Assembly (NCBI GenBank): GCA_013215095.1
Contig: JABSPM010000029.1
Coordinates: 1-38,666, forward strand
Reading direction: 5' to 3'
Length of the DNA: 38,666 nt
Origin: Flavobacteriaceae bacterium
Lineage (GTDB): Bacteria > Bacteroidota > Bacteroidia > Flavobacteriales > Flavobacteriaceae
The position numbers were made by a program, and so were the translations under genes. The notes beneath the pieces are model-generated. The model was given only the letters and a program-made list of their open reading frames with translations. It did no database searches and was not told the origin of the DNA. Each line of letters starts with the position of its first letter. Position 1 is the first letter of the stretch. This document shows positions 24,609 to 32,705 of this stretch, piece by piece.

Positions 24609-24623
24609 TCGTTGTTGTTTATT

Positions 24624-26168
24624 ATGAGGCTTTTTATATCTATTCACCTTTTTTTATATTCACTAACACTAGTGGCTCAAGATGTTATTTCAAAAACAGA
24701 ACAAAAGCAAATTATAAAAGATTCTTTAATGGACTCAAAATCAAAGTTTCAAAAAAGAGTTTCTCCAGTATCAGACACCACATTTACCCATTTTGAAGAT
24801 TTAAAAGAAGCCGCAGAAATTGATGAAAAATGGATAGAAGAATTATATAACACCTCATTGTACGACACAATTTATACATCAGTGTCTCAACTAAAATACG
24901 ACAAAGTATATTACCCAGAATTACCAACAGACACCTTAAAAAAGCGTTTAGCAGCGTTGGATGCAAAAACACCATTTAATATTTCCTATAATCCAGCTTT
25001 GGAGAACGTTATCAAGAGTTACCTAAAAAATAGACGTAGGTCTATGGAGCGTCTAATGGCATTGTGTCATTATTATTTTCCGATGTTTGAGCAAGAATTA
25101 GACAACCATGATATTCCCTTAGAAATTAAATATTTAGCTATAGTAGAATCGGCATTAAAACCTAGGGCAAAATCTAGAGTAGGTGCTACAGGTTTATGGC
25201 AATTTATGTTTGCAACTGGTAAACAGTTTGGTTTAGATGTAAGTAGTTATGTAGATGAGCGTTGCGATCCTATTCTGGCAACGGAAGCAGCAGCTAAATA
25301 TTTGGCGAGTTTATATAAAATATTTGGTGACTGGGATTTGGTATTAGCAGCTTATAACTCAGGACCAGGTAATGTGTCTAAAGCGATTAGACGTTCTGGA
25401 GGGTATCAAAATTATTGGAATATAAGACCATATCTTCCTCGCGAAACTGCAGGATATTTGCCAGCCTTTTTAGCAACGATGTATATTTTTGAATATGCCG
25501 ATACACATGGTTTTCAGCCGAAAAAACCATCATTTAGATATTTTCAAACTGATACCGTCAAAATCAAGCAAATGATTTCTTTAGAACAGGTCTCAGAACT
25601 TTTGGATGTAAATATGGAAGCGCTTCAATTTTTAAACCCGTCCTATAAATTGGACATTATTCCACATATCAAAGACGAAAATTATACCTTAAGATTACCG
25701 CAAAAGTATATTGGCTCTTTTGTAACTCATGAAGATAGCATCTATGCTTATGCTAAAGCAGAATTTGATAAGCGCGAAAAACCACTGCCGAAATTTTTCG
25801 AATCTGATACACGTATCCGTTATCGCGTCCGATCTGGGGATTATTTAGGTAAAATTGCTCGAAAATATAGCGTGAGAGTAAGTCAAATAAAACGCTGGAA
25901 TGGGTTGCGAAGCAATAATTTAAGAATAGGACAACGGCTTACAATCTACCCTAGAAAACCAGTAGCTAATTCTCCTGTAGCAAAAGCTACCAAATCAAAA
26001 GTTAAAGTCAATTCTAAAGGAAAAAACACCTATAAAATTAAATCTGGCGACTCGCTTTGGAGTATTTCTCAAAAATTTCCTGGAGTTTCTGTTCAAAATT
26101 TAAAAGATTGGAACGATATTAGTGGTAATAAATTAAAACCAGGAATGACTTTGATTGTTTCTAAGTAA
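24624..26168 (+). CDS. Membrane-bound lytic murein transglycosylase D-like, with two LysM domains
   Basis: A murein-cleaving enzyme of the MltD type that acts on glycan strands in the periplasm. The signal peptide is MRLFISIHLFLYSLTLVAQ. The SLT (lysozyme-like) domain runs at about residues 150-300 with LAIVESALKPRAKSRVGATG, where Glu175 is the expected catalytic residue, then GLWQFM and AAYNSGPGNVSKAI. Two LysM peptidoglycan-binding domains end the protein: RYRVRSGDYLGKIARKY and TYKIKSGDSLWSISQKF. It has 514 residues from ATG 24624; the TTG at 24612 would add four residues and is less likely. The signal region lacks a clear lipobox Cys, unlike E. coli MltD. The DUF4837 lipoprotein follows after 36 nt, probably in the same operon. 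Confidence 0.92.
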   Translation: MRLFISIHLFLYSLTLVAQDVISKTEQKQIIKDSLMDSKSKFQKRVSPVSDTTFTHFEDLKEAAEIDEKWIEELYNTSLYDTIYTSVSQLKYDKVYYPELPTDTLKKRLAALDAKTPFNISYNPALENVIKSYLKNRRRSMERLMALCHYYFPMFEQELDNHDIPLEIKYLAIVESALKPRAKSRVGATGLWQFMFATGKQFGLDVSSYVDERCDPILATEAAAKYLASLYKIFGDWDLVLAAYNSGPGNVSKAIRRSGGYQNYWNIRPYLPRETAGYLPAFLATMYIFEYADTHGFQPKKPSFRYFQTDTVKIKQMISLEQVSELLDVNMEALQFLNPSYKLDIIPHIKDENYTLRLPQKYIGSFVTHEDSIYAYAKAEFDKREKPLPKFFESDTRIRYRVRSGDYLGKIARKYSVRVSQIKRWNGLRSNNLRIGQRLTIYPRKPVANSPVAKATKSKVKVNSKGKNTYKIKSGDSLWSISQKFPGVSVQNLKDWNDISGNKLKPGMTLIVSK

Positions 26169-26204
26169 AGTGTCAAATCATTTTTATTTAAATATACAAC
26201 ATAA

Positions 26205-27185
26205 ATGAGAAAACTAGCCATTGTAATGCTTAGTTTATTGTGTTTTACAGCATGTGAAAACAATAAAGCAAAGAGCAAAAAGAGAGCCTTATCCGCCTCC
26301 TCAGGAAATATGAATACTTTATCTATAGTTATGGATAATGACCTTTGGGAAGGGGTTGTAGGAGAACATACCAGGGCAATTCTTGGAGAACCAGTTTATG
26401 GATTACCGCAAGAAGAACCTACTTTTTCTTTGCGCCATATGCCGTCAAGCGTATTCACAGGTTTTGCTAGAAAAAACAGGATTATTTTTAAAGTAGAACT
26501 AGGTAAAGCTGCCGATACAAAATTCTATAAAGATCCATTTGCAACGCCTCAAAAAATGGTATTAGTCACAGGGCAAACAAAAACAGAAATTATAGATCAA
26601 TTAAAAGACAACTCCGATAAAATCATTACTTCTTTTAAGGCGACAGAAATTAAAGAAAAACAGAAACGTATAAAAAAATCACTTGGTAATACAACTAAAA
26701 TTCAAAAGGCTTTAGATGTAAATATCAATTATCCATCCGCATATAGAATTGCAACTGAAGACGAAAAATTCTTTTGGATTAGACGAGATATTGATTCGGG
26801 ATCTATTAATTTAATGCTCTATGAAATGCCTATGGATGCTATTTCTAATGGAGAAGAAGCTATAAATGATGTTATAAAAATTCGTGATTCTATTGGAAAA
26901 AAATACATTCCAGGACCAACGGAAGGTACTTTTATGAGAACCGAAGAAGCTTATACACCTTTTATGCAGGCTACAATTGTGGATAATAAACCTGCTTTAG
27001 AAACTAAAAGTACATGGCATGTGAAAGGTGCGTTTATGGCAGGACCGTTTATTAACTATGTTATTCAAGATAAAGATAATCAGCGTTTGATTATTGTAGA
27101 AGGCTTTGTATATGCACCAGCAGTTGGCAAACGAGATTATGTCTTTGAGCTGGAATCTATTATAAAATCTATAACGATTAACTAA
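26205..27185 (+). CDS. DUF4837 family lipoprotein
   Basis: A 326-residue lipoprotein. The signal MRKLAIVMLSLLCFTAC places the lipid-modified Cys at residue 17. The mature protein matches DUF4837, a Bacteroidota family of unknown function, with landmarks NTLSIVMDNDLWEG near residue 37, GLPQEEPTFSLRHMP, NINYPSAYRIA, FFWIRRDI and the C-terminal KGAFMAGPFINYV followed by VEGFVYAPAVGKRDYV. The two halves look internally similar (a strand-rich segment followed by a basic helix), which may mean a duplicated fold, but this is only impression. It follows the mltD-like gene by 36 nt and ends at a bidirectional terminator before tatA. Confidence 0.87.
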   Translation: MRKLAIVMLSLLCFTACENNKAKSKKRALSASSGNMNTLSIVMDNDLWEGVVGEHTRAILGEPVYGLPQEEPTFSLRHMPSSVFTGFARKNRIIFKVELGKAADTKFYKDPFATPQKMVLVTGQTKTEIIDQLKDNSDKIITSFKATEIKEKQKRIKKSLGNTTKIQKALDVNINYPSAYRIATEDEKFFWIRRDIDSGSINLMLYEMPMDAISNGEEAINDVIKIRDSIGKKYIPGPTEGTFMRTEEAYTPFMQATIVDNKPALETKSTWHVKGAFMAGPFINYVIQDKDNQRLIIVEGFVYAPAVGKRDYVFELESIIKSITIN

Positions 27186-27186
27186 T

Positions 27187-27218
27187 AAAAAAGCCAACTT
27201 GTAAAAGTTGGCTTTTTT
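27187..27218. terminator. Bidirectional intrinsic terminator
   Basis: A perfect 14-bp stem, AAAAAAGCCAACTT (27187-27200) with its complement (27205-27218) around a GTAA loop. The A-run and T-run serve both the DUF4837 gene (plus) and tatA (minus). Confidence 0.92.
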
Positions 27219-27236
27219 ATATTAATAGAAACTATA

Positions 27237-27425
27237 TTATTTTTTGTTTAAGTCTTCATTATTGTCAGAATCGTCTTTGCTAGCATCTTTAAACTCTTTA
27301 ATTCCGCTGCCTAAGCCACGCATTAATTCAGGAATTTTTCTTCCACCAAATAATAATAAAACAACAACTACAATTAATATAATTTGAGGCGCTCCAATTG
27401 CTAATGGTAACATATATAAACTCAT
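27237..27425 (-). CDS. tatA: Twin-arginine translocase subunit TatA/TatE
   Basis: The pore-forming subunit of the Tat pathway for exporting folded proteins across the inner membrane. At 62 residues it has the family plan: a short periplasmic N-terminus, one hydrophobic segment (about residues 13-27, [16 protein letters not shown]), the hinge motif [14 protein letters not shown] followed by an amphipathic helix [10 protein letters not shown], and an acidic tail. An in-frame ATG at 27413 (MLPLAIG) is an alternative start. No tatC is seen nearby. It diverges from the M23 gene. Confidence 0.93.
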   Translation of the reverse strand: MSLYMLPLAIGAPQIILIVVVVLLLFGGRKIPELMRGLGSGIKEFKDASKDDSDNNEDLNKK

Positions 27426-27444
27426 CTCTTATAATTTTAGACCA

Positions 27445-27452
27445 CAAAGTTA
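27445..27452 (-). promoter_or_regulatory. Predicted -7 element of the tatA promoter
   Basis: The minus strand reads TAACTTTG, matching TAnnTTTG, 19 nt from ATG 27425. Confidence 0.55.
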
Positions 27453-27528
27453 ATAATTATCCTTTAAAAAAAACGTTAATTATAAAACTTTAGACCTATT
27501 CAAAACAATGCATCAATATAATTTTCTT

Positions 27529-27536
27529 TAATTTTG
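27529..27536 (+). promoter_or_regulatory. Predicted -7 element of the M23 gene promoter
   Basis: TAATTTTG matches TAnnTTTG and ends 7 nt before ATG 27544, which predicts a leaderless or nearly leaderless transcript. Confidence 0.5.
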
Positions 27537-27543
27537 TGCTATA

Positions 27544-28002
27544 ATGTCAGATAAAAAGAAATCAAAAAAAAAAATTACCAAAAAGTTACTGCACAAGTAC
27601 CGTTTGGTTATTCTCAATGAAGAGACTTTTGAAGAGCGTTTTGCTATTAAACTTACACGACTCAATGTGTTTGTTATAGTCTCTATTTTAGCTATATTTT
27701 TAATTATTGCGACAACGCTTTTCATCGCATTTACCCCGATAAGAGAATACATTCCAGGGTACTCATCAACAGCTTTGAAAAAAAAAGCTACAGAACTCAA
27801 TTATAAAAGTGATTCTTTAGAACGTGTGATTGTAATGAATGAACAGTATTTTGAAAGTATAAAACGCGTTCTAAAAGGCGATGTTAGTAAAGTAGAATTT
27901 AACAAAGATTCTATCATTAAAGCTGCCGAGCAAGATCTTGCAGACTTTGACCTTAATCCTTCAAAAGAAGACTCGCTTTTAAGAGGAAAAGTAGATAAAT
28001 AA
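27544..28002 (+). CDS. N-terminal part of interrupted M23 peptidase (membrane anchor and coiled coil)
   Basis: A 152-residue product of the first half: a very basic cytoplasmic N-terminus (KKKSKKKITKKLLHKY), a single membrane segment at about residues 37-60 (NVFVIVSILAIFLIIATTLF), a short IREYIPGYSS periplasmic hinge and a helical coiled-coil region. This is the anchor half of the Bacteroidota M23 family; it has no catalytic residues on its own. It stops at the TAA at 28000-28002. If translated alone it would be a membrane-tethered protein without enzyme activity. Confidence 0.65.
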   Translation: MSDKKKSKKKITKKLLHKYRLVILNEETFEERFAIKLTRLNVFVIVSILAIFLIIATTLFIAFTPIREYIPGYSSTALKKKATELNYKSDSLERVIVMNEQYFESIKRVLKGDVSKVEFNKDSIIKAAEQDLADFDLNPSKEDSLLRGKVDK

Positions 28003-28038
28003 GATAAATATAGCATTTTTGAGTCTGCAACATCAAAA

Positions 28039-28413
28039 GTGAGTTTTGTACTGTTCTCTCCCGTAACAGGAAAAATTAGCGAAGGTTATAATGCCGAAGA
28101 AAAACATTATGCCGTAGATATTGTTGTAGCAAAGGATACACCTGTAAAATCTGTCGCAGACGGAACAGTTATTCTATCAGAGTGGACTACAGAAACGGGA
28201 TATGTGATAATGATAGACCACGGAAATGGGCTAATTTCTATTTACAAGCACAATGCAGCGCTAACCAAATCTCAGGGCGACTTAGTAAAATCTGGAGAAG
28301 TCATTGCAATTTCGGGTAATTCTGGCGAGTTAACGACAGGGCCACACTTACATTTCGAATTATGGAGTGATGGCTATCCAATTAATCCAGTAAAATTTAT
28401 TGATTTTGAATAA
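28039..28413 (+). CDS. C-terminal part of interrupted M23 peptidase (catalytic domain)
   Basis: The LytM/M23 domain, a zinc endopeptidase that cuts peptidoglycan cross-links. All ligands are present: His23 and Asp27 in HYAVDIV and His103 and His105 in HLHFE, with residue numbers counted from a possible GTG start at 28039. It lacks a signal peptide or anchor, so as a separate product it would stay in the cytoplasm, away from its substrate. The frame is open back to the TAA at 28000, and residues before the GTG (DKYSIFESATSK) look like ordinary protein. Restarted translation or stop readthrough is possible. Its stop codon abuts the GH3 start codon. Confidence 0.6.
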   Translation: MSFVLFSPVTGKISEGYNAEEKHYAVDIVVAKDTPVKSVADGTVILSEWTTETGYVIMIDHGNGLISIYKHNAALTKSQGDLVKSGEVIAISGNSGELTTGPHLHFELWSDGYPINPVKFIDFE

Positions 28414-29931
28414 ATGAAGTTAGGTTCTGTAATATCTTTAAAAGCGTTGTTAGCAAAACCTTTTGCGAAGCACATTAGAAAAAAAGTAAATAAGTGGGCG
28501 AAAAACCCAATTGAGACACAAGAAAAAGTGTTTCAGAGGTTAATAGCTGATGCTGTACAAACGCAATTTGGTAAAGACCATGATTTTGAGAGCATTAAAA
28601 CGTATGAGGATTTTGTAAAACGTGTTCCAGTAAGAGATTATGAGGCCTTGAGGCCTTATGTAGACCGTGTAGTCGCTGGTGAAGAGAATATTCTTTGGAA
28701 AGGTAAACCTATCTATTTTGCAAAGACCTCAGGAACAACCTCTGGGGCAAAATATATTCCGATTACAGCCGAAAGTATGCCATCTCATGTTGAAGCAGCC
28801 CGAAATGCCATTCTATTATATATTGCAGAAACGGGAAAAACGAATTTTGTAAATGGGAAAATGATTTTTCTTCAAGGCAGTCCCATTTTAGAAGAAAAAC
28901 ATGGTGTTCAATTAGGAAGATTGTCTGGAATTGTAGCGCATTATGTTCCAAAATATCTACAAAAAAATAGAATGCCATCATGGAAAACCAATTGTATTGA
29001 AGACTGGGAAACTAAGGTCGAAGCTATAGTTAAAGAAACACTGCCCGAAAACATGACCATTATTAGTGGTATTCCGTCTTGGGTTCAAATGTATTTTGAA
29101 AAGCTTCAAAAACAAACTGGGCAAAACGTTGGAGATATCTTTAAAAACTTTAATCTTTTTATTTTTGGAGGCGTAAATTATGAACCATATAGAGCAAAGT
29201 TTGAAAAACTTATAGGTAGAAAAGTAGATAGTATAGAATTGTATCCCGCTAGTGAAGGGTTTTTTGCATATCAAGACTCTCAAAAGGAAAAAGGCATGTT
29301 GCTACAGCTAAATTCTGGTATTTTTTATGAGTTTATAAAAGCTGAAGATTTCTTTAACAAAAATCCAAAGCGAATCATCCTTAAAGATGTTAAGGTTGGC
29401 GTAAATTATGTGATGTTGATTTCTACAAATGCAGGACTTTGGGCATATAATATTGGAGATACTGTAGTTTTTACGTCTACAACGCCTTATAGGGTTATTG
29501 TATCTGGTAGAATAAAACATTTTATTTCTGCATTTGGAGAGCATGTTATCGGAAAGGAAGTAGAGCAAGCCTTGCAAGAGGCAATTGCTGAAACGGCAAT
29601 AACGATTTCAGAATTTACAGTAGCACCAATGATTAATACCGAAAAAGAATTGCCTTATCATGAATGGTTTATTGAGTTTGAAACTGCGCCAGAAAATGTT
29701 CAAGAATTAGCTCAAAAGATAGACCAATCCTTGCAAAGTCAAAACAGCTATTATTTAGACTTGATAGAAGGCAAAGTTTTACAACCACTAAAAATAACAC
29801 CTGTTAAAAAAGACGGTTTTAAAGCTTATATGAAGTCGGTTGGAAAGCTGGGAGGTCAAAATAAAGTGCCTAGATTAGCCAATGATAGAGCAATAGCAAA
29901 AATGCTATATGAAACAAATTTAGTGAATTAG
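28414..29931 (+). CDS. GH3 family acyl-adenylate-forming protein
   Basis: A 505-residue member of the GH3 (auxin-responsive) family of the adenylating enzyme superfamily. The nucleotide loop is AKTSGTTSGAKYIPIT at about residues 103-118; an adenine-binding region LYPASEGFFAYQ and a later AYNIGDTVVFTS with the C-terminal G-I-HFISAFGEHV follow. In plants GH3 proteins join amino acids to jasmonate, auxin or related acids; the bacterial substrates are unknown, so no reaction is assigned. It starts directly after the M23 stop codon (TAA then ATG) and must be co-transcribed with it. The M23/GH3/DUF6909 order is, as I recall, common in Flavobacteriaceae. Confidence 0.88.
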   Translation: MKLGSVISLKALLAKPFAKHIRKKVNKWAKNPIETQEKVFQRLIADAVQTQFGKDHDFESIKTYEDFVKRVPVRDYEALRPYVDRVVAGEENILWKGKPIYFAKTSGTTSGAKYIPITAESMPSHVEAARNAILLYIAETGKTNFVNGKMIFLQGSPILEEKHGVQLGRLSGIVAHYVPKYLQKNRMPSWKTNCIEDWETKVEAIVKETLPENMTIISGIPSWVQMYFEKLQKQTGQNVGDIFKNFNLFIFGGVNYEPYRAKFEKLIGRKVDSIELYPASEGFFAYQDSQKEKGMLLQLNSGIFYEFIKAEDFFNKNPKRIILKDVKVGVNYVMLISTNAGLWAYNIGDTVVFTSTTPYRVIVSGRIKHFISAFGEHVIGKEVEQALQEAIAETAITISEFTVAPMINTEKELPYHEWFIEFETAPENVQELAQKIDQSLQSQNSYYLDLIEGKVLQPLKITPVKKDGFKAYMKSVGKLGGQNKVPRLANDRAIAKMLYETNLVN

Positions 29932-29933
29932 TG

Positions 29934-29941
29934 TATATTTG
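29934..29941 (+). promoter_or_regulatory. Predicted -7 element upstream of the DUF6909-type gene
   Basis: TATATTTG matches TAnnTTTG and ends 17 nt before ATG 29959, in the gap after the GH3 gene. The gene may therefore have its own promoter as well as readthrough. Confidence 0.45.
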
Positions 29942-29958
29942 TAGGTTAAATAAGAAGA

Positions 29959-31656
29959 ATGAATAAGAAGAATAGAGGAAGAACAAGAGCACAAGAAAGT
30001 ACAAATGCCATTGAACGTATGTATATTACAATGCGTCATTTATTTAATAGAGGATTTTATAAGCCTATGGGAGTTTCAGGAGAAACTCTAAGAGAGGGCT
30101 TATTATTACTACGACCAGAAATTTATGGCTCTGTTGCAGAAGAAAAGGTAGAGCTTAATGGACTTTTATACGTTGTTGATCGCTTACCAAGAGGTATTGA
30201 AGAGTGTAGATTTATCAATTTGACTAGCGATGAAGGTTACGGAAATTCGCATTTTGAAGTTATTATCCCTCCAAAACGTCGTCGCAACTGTTATCGTATT
30301 GATGAGGAACAAATGAATATTGAGATTACACGAGGACGTTCTGAAATCTATGATATTTTAACCCATTTAACATTTTTATTTGTAGAATCTCATAAGATTT
30401 GTAAACGCATTTTAATCAATGAAAAAGGCGCAACTACTAGAGATTGGATAAAACTAGAAAAAGCAGTTTTAACAAATAAAAAATTAACACAGAAGGAGCG
30501 CGAAATAGCCATTACACATACAGGTAATATCCTTGGAAGAACCTTTGAGGAGTTAGTAGAAGTGTATTCAAAATTTGCAACCAAGGAGCAACCAGAACGT
30601 TTATTAAGTATTATTTATTGGTTGGGTAAATTGGCCATTTCAGAACAAATAAAAAACACCAAAAGAACGGTAACGTTTAGTCCTGTTTTACGAGAACGTC
30701 TAGGACATCACATTCATGGAGAAGAATGGGCAAACACCATTAAAGAAACCCTGAAAAAACAGAAAATTTTAGGCCGACCAATACATATTATCAGTGCGAA
30801 CTTGCATAGTGTCATGAATACATTACATGCAGAAAAAGCTTTAAAAACTTTGGTGTCTAAAAAAGATATTTTTGACGTGTATGAGGCGCTAAGTCAATCC
30901 GAAAATACCGCACTAAGAAGTAAAGTGTCGCAGTTGGCTTTAAAAGACGGAATGATTTTTCTTAAAGATCAATCAGGAACCAATATTGACGTGCAAATAT
31001 TTGACACTTCAAAAATCGATTTAACACATACAAGTTTAAATTTGACAAAAAATGATAAGGATTTAGAAAATCCTATTATATTCGTCATGGATTATGCCTT
31101 TGGAGAGCAAGCTTATGAAACGATAGACGAACTTTTAAAGCCTTATGATGACAAAGGCTCGAAAACACACTTAGATGTTCGTTCTATATCCATTATGGGA
31201 AAAGCAGGAATTTTAGAGGGAGGAAAAGGGGATATTATGATACCATCAGCACATATTTTTGAGGGTACAGCAGATAATTACCCATTTATAAACGAACTCA
31301 AGAAAGAAGATTTAGAAGGACAAGGTGTAGATGTTTATGAAGGAGCTATGGTTACAGTTTTGGGAACTTCGCTTCAAAACAAAGAAATTCTTAAGTTTTT
31401 TCATACATCGACATGGGATGTTATAGGTTTAGAGATGGAAGGTGCACATTATCAAAAAGCCATTCAATCTGCATCAAAGGTTAGAAAAAGTATTCATCCA
31501 GATGTAAAAGTAAGGTATGCTTATTATGCAAGCGATAATCCTCTAGAAACAGGAAGCACATTGGCTTCAGGAGGGCTAGGAACTAGCGGGGTAAGACCAA
31601 CCTATTTGATAACAAGAACAATTTTAGAACAAATATTTAATTCACATAAATTATGA
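29959..31656 (+). CDS. DUF6909 family protein with nucleoside phosphorylase-like C-terminus
   Basis: A 565-residue soluble protein that I take to be DUF6909. The N-terminal half (to about residue 280) is helical and basic at the start (KKNRGRTRAQES). The C-terminal part from about 365 looks like the nucleoside phosphorylase/nucleosidase superfamily: SISIMGKAGILEGGKGDIMIP, here GKAGILEGGKGDIMIP, then IFEGTADNY, GLEMEGAHY at about 490-498 (matching the EMEGA ribose-binding motif, Glu492 and Glu494) and YYASDNPLETG, with Asp526 in the position of the catalytic Asp of the SD motif. Substrate and reaction are unknown. AMP nucleosidase-like or sensor-like roles are only inference. Its stop codon overlaps the Wzz-like start by 4 nt. 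Confidence 0.7.
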   Translation: MNKKNRGRTRAQESTNAIERMYITMRHLFNRGFYKPMGVSGETLREGLLLLRPEIYGSVAEEKVELNGLLYVVDRLPRGIEECRFINLTSDEGYGNSHFEVIIPPKRRRNCYRIDEEQMNIEITRGRSEIYDILTHLTFLFVESHKICKRILINEKGATTRDWIKLEKAVLTNKKLTQKEREIAITHTGNILGRTFEELVEVYSKFATKEQPERLLSIIYWLGKLAISEQIKNTKRTVTFSPVLRERLGHHIHGEEWANTIKETLKKQKILGRPIHIISANLHSVMNTLHAEKALKTLVSKKDIFDVYEALSQSENTALRSKVSQLALKDGMIFLKDQSGTNIDVQIFDTSKIDLTHTSLNLTKNDKDLENPIIFVMDYAFGEQAYETIDELLKPYDDKGSKTHLDVRSISIMGKAGILEGGKGDIMIPSAHIFEGTADNYPFINELKKEDLEGQGVDVYEGAMVTVLGTSLQNKEILKFFHTSTWDVIGLEMEGAHYQKAIQSASKVRKSIHPDVKVRYAYYASDNPLETGSTLASGGLGTSGVRPTYLITRTILEQIFNSHKL

Positions 31657-32705
31657 GTCATAACTCTAATAATTCTACAAATGACCAAGAAGTTGATTTA
31701 GGGCAACTTTTTAATGCTATAGGGAAGGCATTTGATCGTTTTATAAATTTTATATCCTCTATTTTTAAGTCTATTTTTTCTGTAATCATTTACGCGATTA
31801 GGGATTTTATTCTTAATTTTAAAATCATAGTTGGTTTACTATTGCTTGTAGGAATCATTGGTTATGGTATAGAAAAGTATAGAGAGCCAACGTATGAATC
31901 TGAGATGATAGTGAAAACGTATTTTGACTCTAAATATCAGTTGTTCTCTAAGATTAATTATTTTAATACGTTATTAAATAATAAAAATTATGATGTCTTA
32001 TCAGGTGTTTTTAAAATAGATGAAGAAACCGCTTCTAAAATTATAAGTTTTGAAATTGATGCAGGACCGGAAACAGAAAGTGAACGTATTTTGAAATATG
32101 AGGAATTCTTACAGGGAATTGACAGTACAAGGGTTTCAAATTATACTTATGAGTATTTTATCGAAAATAGGGAAATTACTTCTGGAGATTTGTTTGCTAT
32201 CAAAGTAGAGTCTTATAAAAAAGATATTTTTAGTACTTTAGGAGATGGACTGAATCTGTCTTTTGAGAATGAGTATTCCTCTAAAAAAATGAAAAAAAGG
32301 GACTCTATGTTGTTAATTCAGAAAGAAAACTTACAAGCCTCCATTCAAGAGGTTAAACAATTACAAAAGATATATATTGATGTTTTAGAGGAAGAAGCAC
32401 AGTCCACGAAGGCATCAATAGCATTAGGCGATGGTTTCCCTCTACAACAAGAAAAAACAGAAACAAAGGAATATCAACTGTTAAATCAAGAGATACAATT
32501 AAGGGAGGAATTAAGAAAATTAGAAGAAGAGAAAATTGAAGAAAATGTGTTTTATGAGGTAATTTCTGGTTTTCAGGAAATAGGGAATGAAACCAAAAAT
32601 ATCTTGAAAAGATATTCGCTTCTTTTTCCTATGTTCGTGTTTGCTTTAATCATCATAGTTTATTTCTCGAGAAAGTGTATAAAATTTGTGCTTAATTATG
32701 AATAG
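31653..32705 (+). CDS. Wzz-like chain-length determinant/membrane protein
   Basis: A 350-residue protein with the topology of polysaccharide co-polymerases: an amphipathic N-terminal region, a membrane segment at about residues 57-72 (KIIVGLLLLVGIIGYG), a long periplasmic coiled-coil-rich region (about 75-320) and a C-terminal membrane segment at about 322-341 (LLFPMFVFALIIIVYFS). There is no tyrosine kinase domain. Primary sequence similarity to classical Wzz is weak; the call rests on topology and on its position at the head of the nucleotide-sugar genes. It overlaps the previous gene by 4 nt and the rmlB gene by 8 nt, so translation is probably coupled. Confidence 0.6.
   Translation: MSHNSNNSTNDQEVDLGQLFNAIGKAFDRFINFISSIFKSIFSVIIYAIRDFILNFKIIVGLLLLVGIIGYGIEKYREPTYESEMIVKTYFDSKYQLFSKINYFNTLLNNKNYDVLSGVFKIDEETASKIISFEIDAGPETESERILKYEEFLQGIDSTRVSNYTYEYFIENREITSGDLFAIKVESYKKDIFSTLGDGLNLSFENEYSSKKMKKRDSMLLIQKENLQASIQEVKQLQKIYIDVLEEEAQSTKASIALGDGFPLQQEKTETKEYQLLNQEIQLREELRKLEEEKIEENVFYEVISGFQEIGNETKNILKRYSLLFPMFVFALIIIVYFSRKCIKFVLNYE

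Larger units (their letters stand above)
24236..24623. other. Intergenic region between pgk and the mltD-like gene
   Basis: 388 nt. It contains three direct CnCTGTAA words spaced 10-11 nt apart (24314-24342), a short AACCT/AGGTT hairpin near 24375-24395, and the 12-bp palindrome TTAGCGCGCTAA at 24597-24608 just before the next gene. No small ORF or RNA gene was recognised. Confidence 0.5.
27544..28413 (+). pseudogene. M23 family peptidase gene interrupted by an in-frame TAA
   Basis: The two open frames 27544-28002 and 28039-28413 are in the same phase. The only interruption is the TAA at 28000-28002. Reading through gives 289 codons encoding a membrane-anchored protein with a C-terminal M23 endopeptidase domain, the normal layout for this gene in the group. 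The junction reads GKVDK-stop-DKYSIFESATSKV, and a single G-to-T change (GAA to TAA) would explain the stop. No frameshift is needed. It is therefore annotated as an interrupted gene; the two parts are also listed separately. Confidence 0.7.

Noticed and set aside
27801-28016. A minus-strand frame across the M23 stop region as the real gene
   Set aside because: It has no recognisable features, while the plus-strand frame encodes both recognised halves of the M23 protein.
27990-28040. A frameshift as the cause of the M23 split
   Set aside because: Both halves are in the same phase (36 nt between stop and GTG), so one substitution is sufficient.
28978-29577. Minus-strand open frames opposite the GH3 gene
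   Set aside because: Low-complexity antisense shadows without domain features; GH3 is unambiguous on the plus strand.
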